Source: Cyclobacterium roseum
GTDB lineage: Bacteria; Bacteroidota; Bacteroidia; Cytophagales; Cyclobacteriaceae
DNA length: 64,000 nucleotides
Direction: 5' to 3'
Assembly: GCF_010119225.1 (NCBI RefSeq)
Contig: NZ_WNKF01000005.1
Coordinates: 274,855 to 338,854, forward strand
A program made the translations under genes and the position numbers. The notes under the pieces are model-generated. The model was not told the origin of the DNA. It saw nothing but the letters and a program-made list of their open reading frames with translations, and ran no database searches. This document shows positions 1 to 8,781 of the stretch, in pieces (position 1 is the stretch's first letter; every line of letters begins with the position of its first letter).

Positions 1-909
1 TTTATCGTAGGCATTTAGCCTGGCTTTCCCCTTGGACTGTTTGGCCTTGGGTGACATGCGGATCCATTCCAGTTCCCGCTCCAGCGTTTTTTGTCTTTTG
101 GATTCTGTTTTTTCTTCTTTTTTCAGTCTATCCTGCTTTTGTTCCAGCCAACTGGAATAGTTTCCTTTCCAGGGGATCCCTTCTCCCCTGTCCAGTTCCA
201 GTATCCATCCGGCCACATTGTCCAGGAAATACCGGTCGTGGGTTACGGCAATGACGGTACCTTTGTACAGCTTGAGATGCTGCTCCAGCCATAGCACCGA
301 TTCCGCATCCAGGTGGTTTGTGGGCTCGTCCAGTAACAGTACATCCGGCTCTTGAAGCAACAAGCGACACAAGGCAACCCTTCGTTTTTCCCCTCCGGAA
401 AGGTTTTCAACTTTTGCATCTGCGGGAGGAAGCCTTAAGGCATCCATGGCTTTATCCAACATGGTCTCCAGTTCCCATGCGTTGGCTGCATCGATCTTTT
501 CCTGTACTTCGCCTTGCTGTTGGATTAATTTATCCATGGCATCGGGGTCGTCCATGACGGCCGGGTCCATGAATTTTTCGTTTATCGTTTCAAAATCCTT
601 GAGCAGCTGAATCGTATCGGCAACGGCTTCTTCTACAATTTCTTTTACTGTTTTGGTAGGATCCAGTTCAGGCTCCTGCTCCAGCATGCCCACCGAATAG
701 CCGGGTGACCAGACGACTTCCCCCTGAAACTCTGTATCCTCCCCGGCAATAATCCGAAGCAGGGAGCTTTTTCCGGAGCCGTTTAGGCCAAGTACGCCAA
801 TTTTGGCCCCATAAAAAAACGAGAGGTAGATCTCTTTCAGTACTTTCTTCTGTGGAGGATATATTTTAGACACCCCTGCCATAGAAAAAATTATTTTTTC
901 GTTACTCAT
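1..909 (-). CDS. ettA: Energy-dependent translational throttle protein EttA (ABC-F ATPase), 3' part cut by window edge
   Basis: This is the N-terminal 303 residues of an ABC-F protein. EttA binds the ribosomal E site and gates entry into elongation according to the ATP/ADP ratio. The first ABC domain has the Walker A GLNGSGKSS, the signature LSGGEKRR and the Walker B LLLDEPTNHLD. It is followed by the stretch THDRYFLDNVAGWILELDRG, which is nearly invariant in EttA and separates it from Uup and other ABC-F members, and then by the basic linker after GNYSSWLEQK. The start is the ATG at 909. The reading frame runs off base 1, so the second ABC domain lies outside. ABC-F proteins are soluble; no membrane segment is seen. 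Confidence 0.93.
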   Translation of the reverse strand, partial: MSNEKIIFSMAGVSKIYPPQKKVLKEIYLSFFYGAKIGVLGLNGSGKSSLLRIIAGEDTEFQGEVVWSPGYSVGMLEQEPELDPTKTVKEIVEEAVADTIQLLKDFETINEKFMDPAVMDDPDAMDKLIQQQGEVQEKIDAANAWELETMLDKAMDALRLPPADAKVENLSGGEKRRVALCRLLLQEPDVLLLDEPTNHLDAESVLWLEQHLKLYKGTVIAVTHDRYFLDNVAGWILELDRGEGIPWKGNYSSWLEQKQDRLKKEEKTESKRQKTLERELEWIRMSPKAKQSKGKARLNAYDK

Positions 910-1039
910 GGTTCTTTTGCGTTTAATTCAATCAACAAAGATGGTAAAAAATCCGCTTTCTTAGGATAAATGAAGCATTATTAATTAATTTGCAGAAATT
1001 GGAAAAACCACTTCAGAATTACAACCAACCTTGCTGATC

Positions 1040-2290
1040 ATGACGGAGCATCCCTATGGATATATAAAAGAGGACAAAATTTACTTGAAAGGATTTTTGG
1101 GACAAGAAGACCGTGTCATCGGAGAGGTGAAGGAGGATGAGGCTTCCACCATTCGCTATTTCGAAGACCGGTACGAAACCATCAAGCAAAAGGTAGAAAA
1201 CCTAAAAAAGGACATTGAGGAAAACCAAAATAAAGGGTCGTTCCTAATGAAACTGATCCACCTCAAAAACGCTCTTATGAGCTACGATGGTTTGGGAGAT
1301 TTTCCAGCCCTAATCCGGGAACTTGAGGAACAAGAAGCTTACTTGGAAGAGATTATTCAATCCAACCGGCAAAAAAATCTGGAAATAAAAAAAGCACTGA
1401 TCGAAGAAGCCGACGCCATTAAAAATAGCACGGATTGGAAAGAAGCTTCCGAAGCTTTTAAAGAGTTAAAATTAAAATGGCTCAAAACCGGTCCGGTAGA
1501 GAAAGAAGTACAGGATGAAATAGAGAAAAAATTTCAGGATATACTAGACATTTTTTACGGCAACCGTAAGAACTATTTTGATGGACTCGCGTTACAGGCA
1601 GAGCAGAACATTAAGGTTTACGAAAGCTTGCTTGAACAAGCGAGAGAGGCCCATGATCTACCTGACGCGAAAACGGCCTTTGAAATCAGCAAGAAAATTC
1701 AGAAACAATGGAAGGCCTCCGGAAGAGTTCCGGCGGCTAAGAGACAGCCCATTTGGGATGAATTTTCCAAGTTAAATAACCGCATCTTTAGCCGCTTTAA
1801 GCGTGTGAGTCAGAATACTCCCAGCCTCAGTCCGGGGTTGGTGATAAAGAAAATTGAGAAGTTGGCCACAGAAATGAAAGGACTTTCCAAAGGAAAGATT
1901 GATGACACGAAGCTGGCACAAGCAAAACGGCTACAGGCGGAGTGGAAGAAACTCCCACCAAAAAAACCAAGAAACGCACAACAAAGTATTGGCTCCTTCG
2001 TATTCTTTTCAGAAATCGTATTCGAGAAGTCTTTTCTGGATAAATTGTGTCATTCCAAGTACCCGGATTTTGATTCGAAAGACCCAGACGAACAAGTCAC
2101 CATAAAATCCGGGTTACTAAAAGATCTAATTGCAAGGGACCAGCGGGAATTGAACACCGTCAAAGAAAATACGGAAAATTTCAGGACCCAAGAGAGCGAT
2201 TTTGACCAAATGATGCGCCGGAAAATCGCTGCTCATAAACGAAAAGTGGACGTTAAAAACCACATATTAAAAGAACTTACAAACAATTGA
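1040..2290 (+). CDS. DUF349 domain-containing protein
   Basis: A 416-residue, highly charged, alpha-helical and probably coiled-coil protein. It contains repeated DUF349 units, visible as the recurrent pattern W-K-x(n)-A/P followed by an aromatic-rich helix (around WKEASEAFKELKLKW and KKIQKQWKASGRVP). DUF349 proteins are common in Bacteroidota and Actinobacteria and their biochemical role is not settled. An upstream TTG at 1031 would add three residues; the ATG at 1040 is preferred. The gene is a single unit divergent from ettA, and a promoter for the next gene begins right after its stop. Confidence 0.8.
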   Translation: MTEHPYGYIKEDKIYLKGFLGQEDRVIGEVKEDEASTIRYFEDRYETIKQKVENLKKDIEENQNKGSFLMKLIHLKNALMSYDGLGDFPALIRELEEQEAYLEEIIQSNRQKNLEIKKALIEEADAIKNSTDWKEASEAFKELKLKWLKTGPVEKEVQDEIEKKFQDILDIFYGNRKNYFDGLALQAEQNIKVYESLLEQAREAHDLPDAKTAFEISKKIQKQWKASGRVPAAKRQPIWDEFSKLNNRIFSRFKRVSQNTPSLSPGLVIKKIEKLATEMKGLSKGKIDDTKLAQAKRLQAEWKKLPPKKPRNAQQSIGSFVFFSEIVFEKSFLDKLCHSKYPDFDSKDPDEQVTIKSGLLKDLIARDQRELNTVKENTENFRTQESDFDQMMRRKIAAHKRKVDVKNHILKELTNN

Positions 2291-2300
2291 ATCGTAATTG

Positions 2301-2330
2301 TTTGTGTTTTAAAAAGAATTTCTATTTTTG
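2301..2330 (+). promoter_or_regulatory. Bacteroidota-type promoter of the DUF2795 gene
   Basis: TTTG at 2301-2304 and TATTTTTG at 2323-2330, separated by 18 bases, fit the Bacteroidota primary sigma consensus TTTG / TAnnTTTG exactly. The box lies 37 bases before the ATG at 2368. Confidence 0.7.
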
Positions 2331-2367
2331 CACCCCGTTCAAGGGGACGTTTAAATTTGTGTAGACT

Positions 2368-2589
2368 ATGTATTGGACTTTAGAACTTGCCTCCTATTTG
2401 GAAGACGCTCCGTGGCCTGCCACTAAAGATGAGTTAATTGACTTTGCTATCCGGTCAGGAGCCCCCTTAGAGGTGGTAGAAAACCTTCAGGAGCTGGAAG
2501 ACGATGGCGAACCTTATGAAAACATAGAAGAAATCTGGCCGGACTATCCGACCAAAGATGATTTCTTCTTTAACGAAGACGAATACTAA
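2368..2589 (+). CDS. DUF2795 family small acidic protein
   Basis: A 73-residue acidic protein starting MYWTLELASYLEDAPWPATK. The pattern L-A-x-Y-L-x(3)-P-W-P-A-T-x-x-E-L and the closing acidic tail are characteristic of DUF2795-like proteins that are highly conserved and single-copy in Cytophagales. The function is unknown. It has its own promoter (2301-2330) and its own terminator (2593-2618), so it is a monocistronic, probably well expressed gene. Confidence 0.85.
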   Translation: MYWTLELASYLEDAPWPATKDELIDFAIRSGAPLEVVENLQELEDDGEPYENIEEIWPDYPTKDDFFFNEDEY

Positions 2590-2592
2590 CCT

Positions 2593-2618
2593 AAAAGCCT
2601 TCCTCGGGAAGGCTTTTT
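2593..2618 (+). terminator. Rho-independent terminator after the DUF2795 gene
   Basis: An 11-bp stem pairs AAAAGCCTTCC (2593-2603) with GGAAGGCTTTTT (from 2607) across a 3-base loop, ending in a T run. Confidence 0.85.
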
Positions 2619-2664
2619 CACTTTTTTTGATTCTATTTCTACTTCCCTGCGCCTTTTTCTGCCC

Positions 2665-3408
2665 TTAAATCCGTAACGTTTTTCTCAACCTGCCCATACC
2701 CGTTTTGCTAACCGGCAGTTGGGTGCCGTCTTTTAGGAAGACCAGGAAATTTTCTTTCTGAAAAGGTTCGATTTTACTGATCATGGAAACATTTACTATA
2801 TGAGATCGGTGAATGCGCGTAAATTCATTTGGATGAAGTACTTTTTCAAAATAGCCCATTGTCCCCAGTTTAAGATATCCTTTTCCTTCGGAAACAACTT
2901 TCACATAATCACCCTCCGCTGAAAAAAAATGGATCGTATCCACCGGTAAAATATGTATTCGATTTCCCGTTTTAACTACAACCCTCCTCAAATAATCCCG
3001 AACAGGAAGGCCCTCGCTGGCAGCTCGGACTTTGGACGGAAACTCGGTCGGGTCCTGAACTTCTCTGGTGACTTTTTCCAGAGCCTGCCTCAATCGTTCT
3101 TTTGAAAACGGCTTTAATAAATAATCAATCGCCTGCTGGTCAAATGCCTGAATGGCGTAAGTATCGTATGCGGTAGTGAAAATCACCTTCGGCGGCTCCT
3201 CCAGTAGTTCGAGCAACTCAAACCCATTGATTTTCGGCATTTCTATGTCCAGAAACAATAGGTCCGGTTTTAGTTCTGCGATCCCCTTAAACCCTTCAAA
3301 GCCATCCTGAAAAGCACCCACTACTTCAAAATCCGAAAATGAAGCCAGGTAATCCGCTAAAAGCTCCCGGGCCAGTGGTTCGTCATCAATAATCACACAT
3401 CGTATCAT
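2665..3408 (-). CDS. LytTR-family response regulator (LytR/AlgR type)
   Basis: Residues 1-120 form a receiver domain with the acidic pair in CVIIDDEP, the phosphoacceptor Asp in LLFLDIEMP and the Lys in YLLKPF. Residues 145-247 form a LytTR DNA-binding domain (RRVVVKTGNRIHILP, FTRIHRSHIVN). The ATG at 3408 is chosen because the upstream kinase gene stops at 3410, one base before it. A longer start at 3441 would overlap the kinase. This is the output partner of the histidine kinase at 3410-4453; the target genes are not evident. Confidence 0.92.
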   Translation of the reverse strand: MIRCVIIDDEPLARELLADYLASFSDFEVVGAFQDGFEGFKGIAELKPDLLFLDIEMPKINGFELLELLEEPPKVIFTTAYDTYAIQAFDQQAIDYLLKPFSKERLRQALEKVTREVQDPTEFPSKVRAASEGLPVRDYLRRVVVKTGNRIHILPVDTIHFFSAEGDYVKVVSEGKGYLKLGTMGYFEKVLHPNEFTRIHRSHIVNVSMISKIEPFQKENFLVFLKDGTQLPVSKTGMGRLRKTLRI

Positions 3409-3409
3409 A

Positions 3410-4453
3410 TCAGTTAGTCTGAGGAATTTTAATGATCGCACTGAAAATCCCAGCTGAATTCCGAAGCGTCAGCAAATCCTTCCTTCCAAAAATAAGAAAT
3501 AACCTTCTTTCCAAACTATCTAAACCGAACCCGGTTCCGGAAGCCTTACCTGACTGATTATCAGTTGGGTTCTGCACCGTTACTTCCAGGTATTGCTGTT
3601 CTTTCCTTGCCTCAATACGAATCAGGATATCACCCGTCACACCATACAATCCATGCTTCACTGCATTTTCTACCAAGGTCTGGATCAGAAGTGAAGGTAG
3701 TTTCAATTCGTCTGCTTCGGCTGGAACTACCAATTCGTAGGTTAGCCGATGGCCAAACCTGATCTTCTCAAGCTCCAGGTATTGGCCGATCACTTTCATT
3801 TCCCTGGTTAAGGTTTCCCATTTCTTTGGGTCCTTATTCAGATTTTCCCGGTAAAAATCAGCAAGTCCCTGTACCATTTCCCTGGCTTTTTCGGGCTGCC
3901 TGGCCAGCAGCGCATTGATCGAATTCAGGCTGTTAAATAAAAAGTGAGGTTGCATTTGTTGCCGAAGGTAGTGCAACTCTGCATCCGTTGAAAGTTTCTG
4001 GCGCAACTCTCCCTGCTGCATCATTTGAAACTCTTTGAGGGAGGTTTTGCCGGATAAGATGATCAATCCCGCCAGATGAAACAACAATAACCCGACGATG
4101 ACCCTAAAAGGAAGCGATTCTTCAAATAGCCGTAAAAATTCCGGATCTCCCAAAAACTCCCCTTTCCAAAGTAAGCGACAGGCGAACACAAGTGCTATGG
4201 TGATTACCAAAGAAAACATCAATGCCGGCCAGGTTCTGAATTTACCGATGGGGTAGTAATAGAGGATCATATTCAAGATAAAAACTCCCAATCCAAAAGC
4301 CAGCGTGCTCATAATAGCATCCTGGATCGCCCATTCCCACTGCTGATGCCAGAAAAAGGAACAAGCGAGTATGCTGGCAAAAACCATCAAGAGGAAAGCG
4401 ATATGATCCAGCGGCTCACCTGTCAGTTTACGGATTTTTAGTTGGTTTTCCAT
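3410..4453 (-). CDS. Sensor histidine kinase, LytS/YehU-like (His_kinase PF06580 type)
   Basis: A 347-residue membrane kinase. Four hydrophobic segments occupy about residues 20-140. The dimerisation/phosphoacceptor motif RQQMQPHFLFNSLNSI follows, then the N box LIQTLVENAVKHGL and the G-rich box GTGFGLDSLERRL. No periplasmic sensor domain is visible, so sensing probably occurs in or at the membrane. It sits between the LiaF-like gene (14-base gap upstream) and the LytTR regulator (1-base gap downstream) and forms an operon with them. Confidence 0.92.
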   Translation of the reverse strand: MENQLKIRKLTGEPLDHIAFLLMVFASILACSFFWHQQWEWAIQDAIMSTLAFGLGVFILNMILYYYPIGKFRTWPALMFSLVITIALVFACRLLWKGEFLGDPEFLRLFEESLPFRVIVGLLLFHLAGLIILSGKTSLKEFQMMQQGELRQKLSTDAELHYLRQQMQPHFLFNSLNSINALLARQPEKAREMVQGLADFYRENLNKDPKKWETLTREMKVIGQYLELEKIRFGHRLTYELVVPAEADELKLPSLLIQTLVENAVKHGLYGVTGDILIRIEARKEQQYLEVTVQNPTDNQSGKASGTGFGLDSLERRLFLIFGRKDLLTLRNSAGIFSAIIKIPQTN

Positions 4454-4467
4454 TGCCTGTCAGCCGA

Positions 4468-5217
4468 TCAGTAGGAAGAAATCTCAATCCCTCCGAAAAT
4501 GACCGACCCTGTAATCACCAACTTCTTTTGAGGATCTGGGCTGGCCTGGTGAAAGTGGCGCTTGTCTTCGACACCCGCGGCCAGGTTACTTACGCCCAGT
4601 TGTACGTCCCAATGCGGCGGTACAATGAGCTTAACTCCCCCAAATACAACAGAAACCTTTAAGACGGCCTGATTCTGAATATCTGCATGCATCAAATCAA
4701 TGTCAGAGCCCCCAAAAACCGTCGTGATCTCCCCCCCTTTAAAATCTTTGGACATAACTTTGCGCTTTAGGCCGCAAAATAAGGCCTCCACATTGAGGTA
4801 ATCCGAGCTTTCCTTATTAAGCCCATCCGGATCATTTCCTGTCCGGAGCTTTTTCTCCCACTTATCGTAATTTCCCTCCCAGTCTTTCCAATTGATTGCC
4901 GGGTTTTTGTTCTTTTTGAAAATAATAAAAAGCCCCAGAAAGATTAGTGCCAGCGGAAACAAGTAAGGACCCAGTTCGTAAGGCAAGTAAAGTTTATCTC
5001 TTAGTAGGAAAAACCCTCCAATGATCAATAGCACCACCGATCCGGTATTTTGAAAACCATTTTTATATCCGGAATACAATCCTATCGCAATGAGGATCAT
5101 CGGCCAGGAAAATACCCAACCGGGAATAAACACGCCAACCTGCTTTAAAAGGAGTAATGCGCCTATGACTAAAATCAGCACTCCCAGTGCATGATTTCCA
5201 TTTCGTATGTTTTTCAT
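4468..5217 (-). CDS. LiaF-like membrane protein (DUF5668 plus cell-wall-stress LiaF C-terminal domain)
   Basis: A 249-residue protein. Four short hydrophobic helices fill residues 8-110 (LGVLILVIGALLLL, WPMILIAIGLYSG, VVLLIIGGFFLL, PLALIFLGLFIIF). The beta-rich C-terminal half carries repeated VFGG motifs (ITTVFGGSDIDL, VVFGGVKLIVP, VIFGGIEI), as in LiaF/VraT-like proteins that modulate a neighbouring two-component system. It is the first gene of the operon with the kinase and LytTR regulator. A role as negative modulator of that pair is inferred from gene order and from LiaFSR of Firmicutes. Confidence 0.82.
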   Translation of the reverse strand: MKNIRNGNHALGVLILVIGALLLLKQVGVFIPGWVFSWPMILIAIGLYSGYKNGFQNTGSVVLLIIGGFFLLRDKLYLPYELGPYLFPLALIFLGLFIIFKKNKNPAINWKDWEGNYDKWEKKLRTGNDPDGLNKESSDYLNVEALFCGLKRKVMSKDFKGGEITTVFGGSDIDLMHADIQNQAVLKVSVVFGGVKLIVPPHWDVQLGVSNLAAGVEDKRHFHQASPDPQKKLVITGSVIFGGIEISSY

Positions 5218-5324
5218 GGTTTGACTCGTTTAATTTTGAAAGCAATTTAACGGACAGATCTAGATACTAACATACCTTTTCTGTCAGCGCTGCCTGAAAA
5301 TCGATAAACGACCTGAATTTTGGG

Positions 5325-6023
5325 TTAAATACTCCCTTCCCCTTTGCTTAGCAGGTAATTCGCAAAATCAAGATCCTCAGGACTGGTTAGTTTGATGTTT
5401 TCCGGATTTCCCGGTATCAGGCAAACCTCCCAGCCCATGTGCTCATAAACCGTTGCGTCATCGGTAAAAATTTCCTTCTCTCCTCCTGCAAATGCCTCTT
5501 TTATTTTGGCCAGCTGAAACGTCTGAGGGGTTTGAACCAATCGAAATTGTCTCCGATCCCGAAATACGGATTGATCAGGGCCCTTTACTTCCCGAATCGA
5601 ATCCTTTAGCGGAACCACAGCTATTGCACTTCCACTAGTCGCCGCAGTTACAAAACTTTCCCGGATCACCCGCCCATTTACAAACGGCCTTACCCCATCG
5701 TGTATGGCTACCAAGCCGGAATCGCCGGGAATACAATCCAACCCGTTTCGAACACTGCCGAACCTACTCTTGCCCCCTTTCACTAATTGATGAGGAATGG
5801 CAAAGCCATGCTCCCGGCACAGGTTCTTCCAGTAGGGAAAATCTGCTTCTGGCAAAACCAATAAAAGCCGAATAGCCGGATCATATCCAAAAAATTGATT
5901 CAAGGTATGCATCAATACGGGCTTACCGCCAATTACCAGGTACTGTTTGGCAATTTCAGTTCCCATTCGGGTGCCGGATCCTCCGGCTACAATGATGGCA
6001 TACCTGGTTGTAACACTTTCCAT
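5325..6023 (-). CDS. ispD: 2-C-methyl-D-erythritol 4-phosphate cytidylyltransferase
   Basis: IspD couples MEP to CTP in the non-mevalonate isoprenoid pathway. The N-terminal nucleotide-binding motif AIIVAGGSGTRMG is followed by Lys in AKQYL, the conserved VAIHDGVRPF, the T-P-Q-T segment (LVQTPQTF) and FTDDATVYE. The length of about 232 residues is normal. The ATG at 6023 (MESVTTRYA) is chosen. The alternative at 6056 would overlap the regulator gene that ends at 6032. It follows the DtxR-type gene by 8 bases and is probably cotranscribed with it, although no functional link is obvious. Confidence 0.94.
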   Translation of the reverse strand: MESVTTRYAIIVAGGSGTRMGTEIAKQYLVIGGKPVLMHTLNQFFGYDPAIRLLLVLPEADFPYWKNLCREHGFAIPHQLVKGGKSRFGSVRNGLDCIPGDSGLVAIHDGVRPFVNGRVIRESFVTAATSGSAIAVVPLKDSIREVKGPDQSVFRDRRQFRLVQTPQTFQLAKIKEAFAGGEKEIFTDDATVYEHMGWEVCLIPGNPENIKLTSPEDLDFANYLLSKGEGSI

Positions 6024-6031
6024 AAATAGGT

Positions 6032-6679
6032 CTAACTTACCAATAATTTGGAACAAACCAAGGAAGATAATACTTCCCGGTGCCCGTCATAAACGACCGT
6101 CATATTCCTGTCATACATTTCTAGAGCGATTACTTCTACTTCCACTCCCAATGCCAGATTTTTGCTGTTCAGGTATTTTAAAAAGGCATCTGAGGTATGG
6201 CCCAACGCCTTCAGCACTACTTTTTCACCCGGCTGACAATCGGCCAGCATGCGGTATTCCAGCGTAGCTATATGCCCCTTTTTATTGGGTATGGGAGAAC
6301 CATGAGGATCCCGCTTCGGATATCCCAACAATTCATCCATCCGGTCAAAAAACAGGGGCGATTGCACGTGTTCCAGTTGCTCTGCAATGTCGTGAACTTC
6401 CTCCCAGCCAAAACCCATTTTTTCTACCAGGTACATTTCCGTAAGCCGGTGTTTTCGAATAATCATGGCAGCCATCTGCCGGCCTTTTTCTGTGATCTTC
6501 AGTGGTCGGTACTTTTCATATTCCAAAAAGCCCATACCAGCCAATTTTTTCACCATGCTATTGACAGAAGGAAGGCTTACTTCCAATGCCTGCGCAATGC
6601 CCGTGGTGTTTACTTCATCGGTGCTGATGGCCTGATTGAAAATTACTTTGAGGTAGTTTTCGATGGATTGGCTATTCAT
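6032..6679 (-). CDS. Metal-dependent transcriptional regulator, DtxR/MntR family
   Basis: A 215-residue protein with an N-terminal winged helix (about 1-65; VNTTGIAQALEVSLPSVNSM), a metal-binding and dimerisation domain (RKHRLTEMYLVEKMGF, HDIAEQLEHVQSP, with the His/Glu/Cys-type ligand positions) and a C-terminal FeoA/SH3-like domain (from about 145). The family represses metal uptake genes in response to Mn2+ or Fe2+. The gene is divergent from a ZIP transporter at 6885, with an inverted repeat between them, which suggests local control of that transporter. The metal specificity cannot be read from the sequence. Confidence 0.9.
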   Translation of the reverse strand: MNSQSIENYLKVIFNQAISTDEVNTTGIAQALEVSLPSVNSMVKKLAGMGFLEYEKYRPLKITEKGRQMAAMIIRKHRLTEMYLVEKMGFGWEEVHDIAEQLEHVQSPLFFDRMDELLGYPKRDPHGSPIPNKKGHIATLEYRMLADCQPGEKVVLKALGHTSDAFLKYLNSKNLALGVEVEVIALEMYDRNMTVVYDGHREVLSSLVCSKLLVS

Positions 6680-6725
6680 TCGCTAAACTTTACGAACAAA
6701 GATAAAAAATAATTGAAATATATTT

Positions 6726-6741
6726 GTTAGTCTATTCTAAC
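6726..6741. promoter_or_regulatory. Candidate operator of the DtxR-type regulator
   Basis: GTTAG (6726-6730) and CTAAC (6737-6741) form an inverted repeat with a 6-base spacer, and a further TTAACTAA lies at 6756-6763. The site lies between the divergent regulator and ZIP genes. DtxR-family operators are AT-rich palindromes containing GTTAG/CTAAC-like half sites. Confidence 0.5.
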
Positions 6742-6884
6742 TATTTAAATTTGCCTTAACTAATTACCAATAAACATCGAATACCATTTACTGGATCCGT
6801 CCCGGACCTGGTATTGGAGCATACTAACTACCTGATTTGGCAAAGCAGGAACTCCTTGCCGGTCTTACCCAATCACAACGCTGT

Positions 6885-7703
6885 ATGTTTGATACAATCA
6901 TTAGTTATTTAGAAAGTATTTCAGCGGTACAGGCCGCCTTGCTGGCGACGCTATTCACCTGGTTTTTGACAGCCGTAGGTGCCGGGTTCGTCTTTTTTTT
7001 CAAACAGATGAACCGTCCGCTACTGGATGCCATGCTTGGCTTCACAGGCGGTGTCATGGTGGCTGCCAGTTTTTGGAGTTTACTGGCTCCAGCTATTAGT
7101 ATGAGCGAAGGAGAAGGTTTCGCCAGGGTCATGCCCGCTGCGCTGGGATTTGTAGGTGGCTCTCTTTTTATCTTTTTTCTGGACAAGATTTTACCTCACC
7201 TCCATGTTAATTTTAAGAAAGCGGAAGGCATCAAAACTCCCTGGCAGAAAACCACCCTACTGGTATTGGCCATCACCTTACACAATATACCTGAGGGCCT
7301 GGCGGTAGGGGTGTTGTTTGGCGGAGCTGCATTAGCCGTGCCTGAAGCTACCATCGCAGGCGCCGTGGTATTGGCGCTGGGAATTGGTATTCAAAACCTA
7401 CCGGAAGGCATTGCAGTGGCCGTACCACTAAGACGTATGGGCATGAGCCGCCGAAAAAGCTTTTTCTACGGCCAGTCTTCCGCGTTGGTAGAACCCATTG
7501 CCGGTGTACTGGGAGCGGCGGCAATATCCACGTTCACTCCGATACTTCCCTATGCGCTCGCTTTTGCCGCCGGAGCCATGATATTCGTGGTCATTGAAGA
7601 AGTGATCCCTGAAACCCAGCAAGATGGAAACACCGATTTGGCCACCCTTGGATTTATTGGAGGCTTTACGATTATGATGATACTGGATGTTGCATTGGGA
7701 TAA
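6885..7703 (+). CDS. ZIP family divalent metal transporter
   Basis: An integral membrane protein of about 272 residues with eight predicted helices. Two hallmark metal-binding helices are visible: HNIPEGLAVG (TM4) and QNLPEGIAVA (TM5). EEVIPE follows in TM7. ZIP proteins import Zn2+, Mn2+ or Fe2+ into the cytoplasm. The ATG at 6885 (MFDTIISYLE) gives the normal N-terminus for GufA/ZupT-like members; an upstream TTG at 6837 would add 16 residues. The divergent DtxR-type regulator and the inverted repeat at 6726-6741 suggest metal-dependent repression. Confidence 0.9.
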   Translation: MFDTIISYLESISAVQAALLATLFTWFLTAVGAGFVFFFKQMNRPLLDAMLGFTGGVMVAASFWSLLAPAISMSEGEGFARVMPAALGFVGGSLFIFFLDKILPHLHVNFKKAEGIKTPWQKTTLLVLAITLHNIPEGLAVGVLFGGAALAVPEATIAGAVVLALGIGIQNLPEGIAVAVPLRRMGMSRRKSFFYGQSSALVEPIAGVLGAAAISTFTPILPYALAFAAGAMIFVVIEEVIPETQQDGNTDLATLGFIGGFTIMMILDVALG

Positions 7704-7718
7704 TAAGCCAACGGAAAA

Positions 7719-8699
7719 TCACTTCTTTTGATAGACTTCCGGATTTACCGGATAGGGCAATTTTTTTCCTTTCAATCCTGCCAGGGTATTTTCCACTGCA
7801 CAGCGTGTCATTGCTTCCCGGGTTTCCTGTGTCGCTGAACCTATGTGAGGAAACACAACCGCATTGTCCATATCCAGCAGTGGATTGTCCGGATCCATGG
7901 GTTCGGGATTGGTGACATCCAATCCTGCTCCCCACAAAATTCCCTTTTGAAGAGCGGCAGTCAATTCCTCTTCATTGTGTACCGCTCCCCGGGAGGTATT
8001 GACAAAGAGGGCGTTGGGTTTCATTTTCTTAAACTGCTCCATTCCAAACATCCCTCTGGTCTCGTCGGTAAGTGCCGTATGCACGGAGACGACATCGCTC
8101 TGGGCTAGCAACTCGTCCAGGCTTACCTTTCGGGCACCAAATGCCTGCTCGGCTTCCGGATTGGTGCTCCGGTTGTGATACAGGATTTTCATATTCCAGG
8201 ATTGGGTACACATCGCTGCCAGCTCGGCTCCGATCCTTCCCAGCCCGACTATTCCGAGTGTTTTGCCGGCCAGATCCATCCCCAGCCCCTCTGTAGGCTG
8301 TGATATACCCCATTGGCCCTTTTTAATTTTTTTATGATGATAGAGCGCCCTGCGTGCCACCGTAAGCATGAGCAAAAGGGCCGTTTCTGCTGTGGCTTTG
8401 TTTAATACGTTTGGGGTGTTCCCTATAGGTATCCCCTGCCTGGTGGCCGCTGCGATGTCTACGCCATCAAACCCTACCGAATGCAGCGCGACCACTTTCA
8501 GGTGGCGACACTGATGAAAAAAATCAGCATCCAGGCCTGCCTGTCCGGCACTGATAAAAGCATCGTGACCTTTGCAAAACTGGATGGCCTGTGCTCGGTC
8601 TAAAATGGGCCTTTCCTTCCACACGGTGTACTCCACCCCAGCGGCTTCCAACATTTGGAATCCGACGGATGGAATAATTTTATTGATAAATACTTTCAT
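7719..8699 (-). CDS. D-isomer-specific 2-hydroxyacid dehydrogenase (glycerate/hydroxypyruvate type)
   Basis: A 326-residue NAD(P)-dependent enzyme. The Rossmann motif GIVGLGRIG is near residue 150. The catalytic triad is visible as Arg in NTSRGAVHNEEEL, Glu in LDVTNPEPM and His in FPHIGSAT. The overall pattern is closest to glyoxylate/hydroxypyruvate reductases and D-glycerate dehydrogenases; the exact substrate cannot be fixed. It converges on the ZIP gene with a 15-base gap. Confidence 0.88.
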   Translation of the reverse strand: MKVFINKIIPSVGFQMLEAAGVEYTVWKERPILDRAQAIQFCKGHDAFISAGQAGLDADFFHQCRHLKVVALHSVGFDGVDIAAATRQGIPIGNTPNVLNKATAETALLLMLTVARRALYHHKKIKKGQWGISQPTEGLGMDLAGKTLGIVGLGRIGAELAAMCTQSWNMKILYHNRSTNPEAEQAFGARKVSLDELLAQSDVVSVHTALTDETRGMFGMEQFKKMKPNALFVNTSRGAVHNEEELTAALQKGILWGAGLDVTNPEPMDPDNPLLDMDNAVVFPHIGSATQETREAMTRCAVENTLAGLKGKKLPYPVNPEVYQKK

Positions 8700-8781
8700 A
8701 TAATAAAGAATACGACACCCGAAGCCCTACCCGTTGGAATCAAATCGCCAGAGCCTTTCGCTACGGGTGTCGGTTGACTAC

